From Berberis thunbergii (taxonomy: Eukaryota; Streptophyta; Magnoliopsida; Ranunculales; Berberidaceae): DNA of 64,000 bases. This document shows positions 34,901 through 43,900 of this stretch, piece after piece. The notes below the pieces were generated by a model that made no database searches, was not told where the DNA came from, and worked only from the letters and a program-made list of their open reading frames with translations. The position numbers and the translations under genes are program-made. The stretch is taken from contig QNQO01001151.1 of the NCBI GenBank assembly GCA_003290165.1, positions 248,001 to 312,000 on the forward strand. The letters run 5' to 3'. How positions within the stretch are numbered: position 1 is the first letter of the stretch; every line of letters starts with the position of its first letter.

Positions 34901-37900
34901 ATTGGAGTTGAGTGTCAAATATACTCCAAGGAAACACCAAAGAGATGTGGATTTGTGTTGAAAGCAGGCAGTGAAGTGGAACTTTGAAAGCAAAATCATG
35001 GCAGAACACTCAAAGACACATGGAATGAAATACAGCATGCCAAAGGGGATGTGGGGAGGAATATTATTTCCAGGAAGATTCAATGGAATGCAGAAGATGC
35101 ATGAAGTAGATTTTGAAGGCAACTGAGTGGAGTCGAGTTATCAAGGCAGACCAAGTGACATGAGCATGTTTTGGATGAGATTACCATCATGGAAATGACG
35201 AAATTGCAGGTAAAAAATTAATACTTTGAAAAATAACAAGTATGCTTAAAGCACTGACAATTTTTAGGGCATCTGGAAAAACAAGAATTTGTTGTGTGTT
35301 GTTTCAGTGACTATCATGTATTTTCTTAAATTAATATGACCTGCGCAAGTCACACTTGATGCAGTTCTCAGTGGTTTTCACACTTAAATAAGAGATGAAG
35401 TCCTTACTTGTCATTACTAGGCTTCAATACAATCCTGGTTTCAGCAAGGTCAAAATCAGGCCATCCATCTAAATGCTCATAAATTGCATATGAGTAAAAG
35501 CCCGAGGAGCCACGAAGCATAACAAACCTGGAACATTAAAACTGTTGACATTTACAATCGCTGATAGGAACAAAAGTAATTTTATTGACCTTCGAAACAA
35601 ACTCTAGAGCTCATAATAAATCTCCTACTGAAGTGAGGAAAAAAACAATACTTATTAAATACCTTAGATCTATCTTAAGTGGAACAGAGGTGTTCCCAAG
35701 CAAAGGATTCCAGTTTCTTGTAAAGGATAATTCTACTTGATTTGGATCTTCCTTTATGACTGTAAAATTTGTCCCCTTTATCCTGCACAATACCGATGCA
35801 ATCAAAACCTTGTACAAACATCATAAATAAAACAAAAGGAAAATCGCCAATTCGTATACAAACTTTCCAATGTCTGCCATCTTAATGTAATGGAGCTAAC
35901 TTTAATATGGTATCAATTTTGTTGCGCTCAAATTTGTAGATTAAATTAAATACCAAAAAGAGAATAGGAAATGATGTGACACCTTGATTACCAACATCTC
36001 TAGGAATATATACTTTTTAAGTGAGCGGGGATATAAAGAACGCCAAACTTTTTTAATATTAATAAAAACAAGAACCAAATACAATCACTCAATTAAGTTC
36101 ATAATCAATAGAAACTAAAGGATTCATCAAATCCTCAACAAACAAGCTAAGAGCTATAACTAATTAGACTCCAAAAATGGGGGATAGCCTCACAAAGTAA
36201 TTTGCTTCCATGGTAGAGCCGTATCTGATTATAGCCGAACTAACCTTTTTGTTGGTTTGGCTGAAAATCTCCATAGTACATGAACTTGGAATTTTCCCTC
36301 AACCTGTTTGATCTACGGAGACTTGACTGCATCCCTTTTAGTGACTGTGCTCATCCAAGCATCCACACTTATAATATGTGTGCTATCTAGTCACACTTAT
36401 TTAGAAGTTTTTTAATAACCTATTACATTGTTTGGCAACCTTGTGAAAAAAACTAGTTATAGACCCTTTAAAACCATCCTACAGTGTACATGAGTAAATT
36501 GGAAAAGTTGCCTTTGGTAACACTTTTTTCACTTCTATAAATTTGCCCATATCAGTGCTTGAGAACCACAATTTTGCTTACCTCAACCTGTTTGATCTAC
36601 GGAGACTTGACTGAATCCCTTTTAGTGACTGTGCTCATCCAAGCATCCACACTTATAATATGTGTGCTATCTAGTCACACTCATTTAGAAGTTTTTTAAT
36701 AACCTATTACATTGTTTGGCAACCTTGTGAAAAAAACTAGTTAGACCCTTTAAAACCATCCTACAGTCACTACACCAAATTGGCACTTTTGTAACATCTC
36801 TCAAAACAGTATCACTTTTTAGATGTTACAATTCACCAAACAATTTCAAATCAAAACTAAATTTAGTCAAAAAATGAAAAACAGTAACACAAAAAAAATG
36901 ATACAATAATTTGGATCACCATGAATAGTATCACTTTTATAATGATACTCTTCATGGTGATACTATTATTGTATCATTTTGTTTGTGAAAATGTGTAAAG
37001 TTGTTAGGTGAATTGTTACACTTCAAAAGTGATATTGTTTTGGAGGGTGTTACAAAAATGCCAAAACGGTGTAGTGAGTGTACACGAGTAAATTGGAAAA
37101 GTTGCCTTTGGTAACACTTTTTTTCACTTCTATAAAGAGAGATTCTAAATGTCGAGGGAAAGGGCGAGGAAATCAGCGAGGGAAATGATCTGGCGAGGTG
37201 AGAGCCGTTCATTTCCCTCGAGATCCGCGTGTTGACTTTTTTCACACGGATCTCGAGGGAAATGAACGGCTCTCACCTCGCCAGATCATTTCCCTCGCTG
37301 ATTTCCTCGCCCTTTCCCTCGACATTTAGAATTTCTCCTTCTATAAATTTGCCCATATCAGTGCTTGGGAACCACAATTTTGCTTTCCTCCAAAGCCTCC
37401 CTTTTTTAGTACACCCCAAAAAGGGAGAATTGCTTGTGTTCATGCAAGTGTGTTGCACGTCTGAACTTCTGTGTTATCAACAAATTTGGTCATGTTTTAA
37501 CGTACAATTTCTAATTTATTTAAGTAATTAAATAAACTTGCTAAGAAAATTTTCAACATAAATTCATGAAGTACTACTTGAAAAATACGACGTTTAAAAT
37601 TTAATCCACTTATAAATTTATGTACCATATCACCTTATCTTGTTTAATAAGTTGAAAAATTCACCTTAGGAATTGGATATTCTTTATAAAATGTAAAATT
37701 TAATGTTTGTAACTTTTCACATAAATCTAGGACTTCTTGTAAATATGTCAATGTCCACCTTGAAGCATATGGAGCATCTGTTTTAATAGTAGTAATTTAC
37801 TTTTTTAAACACCATGAGTGTTACTAATAATATGTGTAAATATTTGATGATTATAATAAATAACACATGAGTAAAAGTATAACTAGTACTAGTACTAGCA

Positions 37901-40900
37901 AATCGTACTAGTAAAAACAATAATGATAAATTATGTCATCACTTTTATTCTTACTTTTGCCAGTTTACATATCATAACCATGCCACATGACAATGTTTTT
38001 GTTGTTCTTCTATCCAGCTACCAATCACACAAACAAAACGTTACTTGAATGAAAAAAATAACCACGACGAAAATTAGTGATAAGGAACCAGAATTACACA
38101 AACAGAACACGGCCTTGAACATAATTTATATTAAAATAAAATTAATATGTGAAATGTGCATATAACTAGTAGCAATTGAACAGAAAGTCAATGCAGAAAA
38201 CACCACAAGGCACATATTGTCACAAAAATTAAAAGAATTGGAGAAATGGAGAGACCTGTCATATTCTGCATGATGTCCATTCTCACGCGTGCCCCAAACA
38301 AGGTCCCAATACCTATGAATAACAAGTTTGATATAGGATTAGTGTTACTGCATGAGGCTTGCTTGCTTGCATCCAATAATAGTTTGTTGGGAATATCTAA
38401 TAAGGTAATCTTCTCACTAAGACAATGAATCCATGTTGAATACTATCTCTTGATAATTCCAGACAACCCTGGAACCAGAGTATGGAAGAGGAAAAGCACA
38501 TGTTTAAGAACCACAGCCAAGCCTCAGCCTCACAGGGATGACTAAAGACACCTATAACATAATTCTATTTCAAGCTACAGCACTGTGATCAAGTAAATTT
38601 TGTTTTATGACCACTGAAGGACATGGTCCTCGCCACGACAAAGTTTTTAACTCACTAGGACCCATTTCATTATAAGGTGAGAGCCATTATAAAGATACAT
38701 ACCCTCTAAGGTATTCCTCGTTATGAATTTCAAGTAGATTGTCAATCCCATTGAATTGTATTCCAGTAATCCATCCTGCTGGATTGGATAACGTCACTTG
38801 AACAAGGCCATTATCCAACACAACCTGCATATAACCACTAACAATATTAAATACATCCATGATAAATGAGACTGATATAGATGGGTCAGACCATCAGCCT
38901 CCCTACCAAGCTTCTTTTGATCTACCTGACCCATACAATCTTTATCATCTGAATCTTTATCATCTGATTTATATCAAACTATTTTACTACTCAATATTGC
39001 ATAGAGGATTGCAATTACGATTCAATTGTCAATTAATTAATTCAATTAGCAAACCAGTTACGGCATGCATAAAACACCAAAAGGGTTAAACAGTTGGAAA
39101 AAAACAAATCTTTAGTCGATTTGGTTGTTATTATTAACATAATAACATGTCTACCTTGATGCAGGATCAAATGGGAACTTGATGAGTACTTGTGCTCGGT
39201 TTTTAAATGGTGTGCATTCTGTACGACTGGTAGGACCATGATCAAGATGAACACATTTGGCAAACATGATTTTTGGCAGGGACATGACTTCATGTGCAAC
39301 AATGAAAATTCGGGATCAACGAGTTTGGTTCTTAGTCCCCAAAACATATGCACATTACGTTATGCTCATGGACCATAATGGTCAAGAAGCACACTTCACT
39401 GTGGTTGAAAGATTGGGTAACAATCAAGTACAGAGTTTATATCCCGATGATCCAGCAAGTACATAGGCACAGGCAAACAACATGGGAGACATGTTGTGAC
39501 GACAATGTCACTACTAAAAAATAAGATTTGTGATTTAGGAAATCTTTGGATGGAAATCAAAGGGTACAATGTACTATACTACTTAATAACAATCCTAGTA
39601 TAAAGAATCGTTTTTCAGTCTATAGTAATTAGGACCTCCAGCTAGGGTTTGAAAACGTGGAGAGCTAGGGTTTGAAAACGTGGAGAGCTAGTTTTTTGTG
39701 CTCAGATCTGGACTGCCAATGATGATTGCTGCCTTGATCCCACAAGGATGACACTAACCAGTCCCCAGGCTAATGACATCTCCATTGCCCCTCGTGGAGA
39801 TGCTAAAGAGAATGAGAGGGGACATGCCCCTACGACTGACCATGACACAACTCAGGAACAGAGCAGCAAGACTGCTACTACTGTTTCAACAACTCTACCG
39901 ATCCTAGATGCAACAGCGGTTACGGCTGGACACCATGGCAAACCTACTGCCGCTACACCCAACAAAAATACATCTAAACATGTTAGTTGGGCATCGCTGT
40001 TTGCCAGCCGCAAAGAACAGGGAACGACAAGGCTGTCCTACGTTCCTCCATCCATGATTGATGGTCACGCTGTGGTGCAGATCAAAGTTGCAGAGCACAA
40101 CAACAGACTGGTTGAATGCGAGCAATACATTATAGGTAACTTTGTTGGTAAGAGGCTCTCATATAACTTTGTTCATGAAACTTTGAAGCACTTATGGGGT
40201 TTAAAAAATGGCTTCGAGATGTCTGTTTATGGTGAAAAGGCCTTTGTGTTTAAGTTCCTTAATGAGACCGACAAGATGCACGTCCTAGAAATGGGACCAG
40301 TACACATAGCAAGCAGATTATTCCTCATCAGGCCATGGAAGCCTTATATAGAAGAGGATGTCAAGGTTCTTCATTCAGTTCCTGTTTGGGTCAATCTGAG
40401 GAAAGTTCCACTTTTTCTTTGGAGCCCTGAAGGACTGCAAGCCATTGCTAGTGCACTAGGAGTACCCCTAATGCTAGACAAAGCAACTGAGCAACGGTCT
40501 AGGCTCTCTTTTGCAAGAGTGTGTGTTGAGATGGCCTCAAATAGTAAGTTTCCAACTGAAGTAAGAGTGGTTTCCGATGATGGGAGGACCACTAGAGTGG
40601 AAGTTGAATACTCATGGAAACCGGAGAGGTGCAACCACTGTGTGGGATTTGGTCACAACTCTGCTAAGTGCCCAAAGCAAAGGGAGGTACCTAAGCCATC
40701 TGCCAAATACTGGAAGCAACAAGGGACTCAGGGGATCCCAAACACTGACCGAGCATCAGATGGCTGGACAAAAGTCACAAGTAGACACAAAGATACCAGC
40801 CACCAGGAAGCGGTGAAGAGTCCCAATAAGGACACTCCGAGTGAGACACACTATCACCCCAACGAGATCCAATCCATTACGCCATATGTCCAACGAAATG

Positions 40901-43900
40901 AGGTGCCAAAAGACATGCAGATTGTGGAAGTTGTGAGTGGTACGCCAACTGCAGCACTAGATACCTCAGAGGAAGGTATGTAAGCTGATGTGCAGCATGA
41001 AAGCATGACTGAAACAACAATTGAGTTGTATCACTCTGAACAGAATAACTTGTTAAATGCAGCTGAAGTAGTTGACATTACTGCTGATGTGCAAATAGTG
41101 GAGGCGAATGTGCCAAATGGGGAAACCAATGAGCAGTCAGGTTTCCAAGTAGTAGAGGCCAAAACACAATTCGTTGCCAGTGGGTAAGAGGAAACAACCA
41201 ATATGCAAGACACATGCACTCAACCACCAAGGGCCACACATCCTACCAGTCAGCCCGATAAGGCATCTCCTAGCCAGATTAACAAAGAATCAAATGCCCC
41301 TAACAAAGAATCGAATTTGGTTGTGGCTAATGTGGAATCTGGAGATACGCAGGTTATTACGGGCAAGGCGAATTTAGAATGTGCGACACCTCAAGAAAAT
41401 AATAGCAGTTTGATTGAGAATAGAAATCATATCATTGCCAAAGTTGGAACAACTATTTTAGAATTAGATGTTGTTGATACGACTAAGGAGCAGCAGCTCA
41501 AAGAACATCAGAGTTTGGTTGTTGTTGTTAAAGAGCAACACTTAAAAGAATTCAGGGATGATTGTAGGGATGCAGGTTACTCACCCAATGGGATTGAAAC
41601 GGCGATTCAGGCTGCGGATTCAGACGCTGAAGTAGCAGCAGAGCCAGGTCTGTCTACCCCCATATCTAACTCAGAGGCAAACTCAATGCAAGCAGAGGAA
41701 AACCCAATGCAAGTAGTGGAGGTGCTTCGCGCAACCGCTAGTATAGGAGGACTGGAGGAAGATTCCACAACGCTCATGAATTGCCTAACACCCCAAGACG
41801 TTAAGGCTGTGCATTCAGCAATTGCAAGAATAGGCAGGGATGCATTGGTCGCTGAAATTCAAACTTCACTTGAAGAGGCAGCAACAAATGTGGGGCAAAA
41901 CACTAGTAAAGAAGAACGTGAGGTTACCACAATACAGCCTCCCACGGCATATGTTCCTCGAAGGTCCTTTCGAAGCAAGAAGACAAATCCTAAATTCAGG
42001 TAACTGATGATGATAATATGAGTAGAATGCAAATGCCTATTAGAACCTTGTATGGATGCTAGATTAGTGCTAGCATTCAATGGTTTTTATATCATGATTC
42101 ATTGTGGTTCATATCCTTACGACGACTTCTCATACATCCTGGGGCCCACATTAGGTATAAATCACGTCATGAGAGTGATTAAAAGATTGATTGGTACTTA
42201 TGAGGAAGAAAAGTTATGGTAGGTCTAGCATGCAACTACTTTAGTAGCAGAACATTTTGCAGGGTTACTCCCCAACTTGGAGACGGTGATTCTAGAACTA
42301 ATTAGGTTCTTTGTTGAAGATTTGAAGCAAGTTTATTGTCCTGTGGGTGCTGTAACGAGTGAACGTATGAGTGATTGTAAACTTTATCATCCTCTTTTTT
42401 CATTTCTAAGGTTCGGGGATCCTAAATAACCCCGCTCGCTTTCCAATAAAAAACAATCCTAGTATTACAAAGAAAATATGCGAGGGATGTATTCAATTAA
42501 GGATTTTAATGGATTGTGAAGGATTTTAAAACTCATGGATTTTAAAGGATTTTATGAAATCTACATAAATTTTGATGAATTGTAAAAAATTCTTATGGAT
42601 TCTTATTAATTTGTTATTAGTCATAGGAAGCCATGAAATAACACCGCTTATTGAAATCATTTCCTCACCCAATTCATCTAATTTCAATAGATCTGTATGG
42701 CCTTTGGATGAGATCCATCACTAGACCGAAAAAATATGGACTTTTGCATCAACCTCTACCCAACTACACCCAAGCTCTTTTTTATACCTTTACTAGACAT
42801 TATTACCCTGACCTTAGCAACATCTTCCCACTTCCCTTTGGCAGCATAAATATTGGATAACAATATATAAGTCGATTCCATTTGTGGTTCAAGTTCGAAG
42901 AGTTCCCTTGCAACCCTTTCTCCCATTTCCACATTTTCATGCTTGCAACTCATCCAACACTGTCCCAATTTTGATTACAAGATAATGAATCTCTCATTGT
43001 AATTTTTTTTCTTTCTAATAGGAATGTTAGCAATTCGATGAATTTGGTGCAAAAAACTATACGAAATTTTATCGAAAAGCTTTCATACTTCATTATTGCA
43101 GTAATGCTTAGGATGCTAGAGTATGAAATTTCCTTATTATCAAATCCAAAAACCTGAGAAGCTAATTGAAGACAGTGACATACAATAAGAATCAACCAAA
43201 GTGTTGCAAATGGCAAGTGTTGATCCATCACCCAATTTAACAATATGAGCATGAATCCGAATAACAAAATTTTTCATGGTGGTATTTACATCATGACCAG
43301 AAATCAATGTGTTGATATAAACAATATTTTTGTGAGGCATTTCATCAAACAAATGACGTGCTTTAACTACATAACAAAACAACACGGACAAAAGATGAAA
43401 ATGGCATCAAAAATTAAAAATCTGAAAGTCTCATTGAAACGTTAAATGTTACGTGTTCTGCAGTAGTGGTTGTATGCCTGTATGGATGTTAATGAGCCCG
43501 AATGTGAGGGGGATGTATGGTGGAAATAGTGGGTGCATTAGCTGTTTAGATATTCAATTACAGTACTGGTTCCTTTTTACGCCTTTAATCGAAAGAGTAC
43601 ATGTATGAAAAAGAAACTTTTACTCCTTCCCTTCCTAGTCTTCTTCCTTGCTTCCAGTCAATTCAAAGCTATTAGGCGTACATTGGGTTTGGTCGAATGA
43701 GTATATCGTAAAAAAATAGATGATGGGTTCAATTGAGATTGAGATGGGAGAGTTTTTTTTATCTTCGTAACAAGAAGCCTAGAAAAATAAAGAGGAATGA
43801 GAGAAAGAAATAGGGGAAGGAGAGAGAGAATACAAATCCGTTGAAATATGAGGGAGAATGTTAGATTTGAAATGACTCTTGTTATTTATATTTTCCACTC

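Larger units (their letters stand above)
36581..37390. repeat. Tandem duplication, copy 2, split by two MITEs
   Basis: Copy 2 is 36581-36767, 37077-37136 and 37348 to about 37390, separated by a CACTA MITE and a hairpin Mutator-type MITE. Unit differences from copy 1 are few (for example 'gactgcatccc' against 'gactgaatccc'), so the duplication is recent and precedes both insertions. Confidence 0.9.
39602..42451 (+). mobile_element. ORF1-only LINE, copy 1 (intron 2)
   Basis: The 14-bp word AACAATCCTAGTAT lies on both sides (39588-39601 and 42452-42465), directly after the A-rich tail AATAAAAA. The element has a 5' leader with a 23-bp tandem duplication, one long ORF1 and a 450-bp 3' region ending 'CCGCTCGCTTTCCAATAAAA'. 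Endonuclease and reverse transcriptase are missing although both ends are present, so this is not a 5' truncation but an ORF1-only unit. Confidence 0.88.

Noticed and set aside
36952..37531. Two frames encoding the same peptide on opposite strands as a gene pair
   Set aside because: They are the two arms of one hairpin MITE.
39748..42003. Programmed stop-codon readthrough in the LINE ORF1
   Set aside because: No readthrough context was recognised, and copy 2 is plainly broken by frameshifts, so mutation is simpler.
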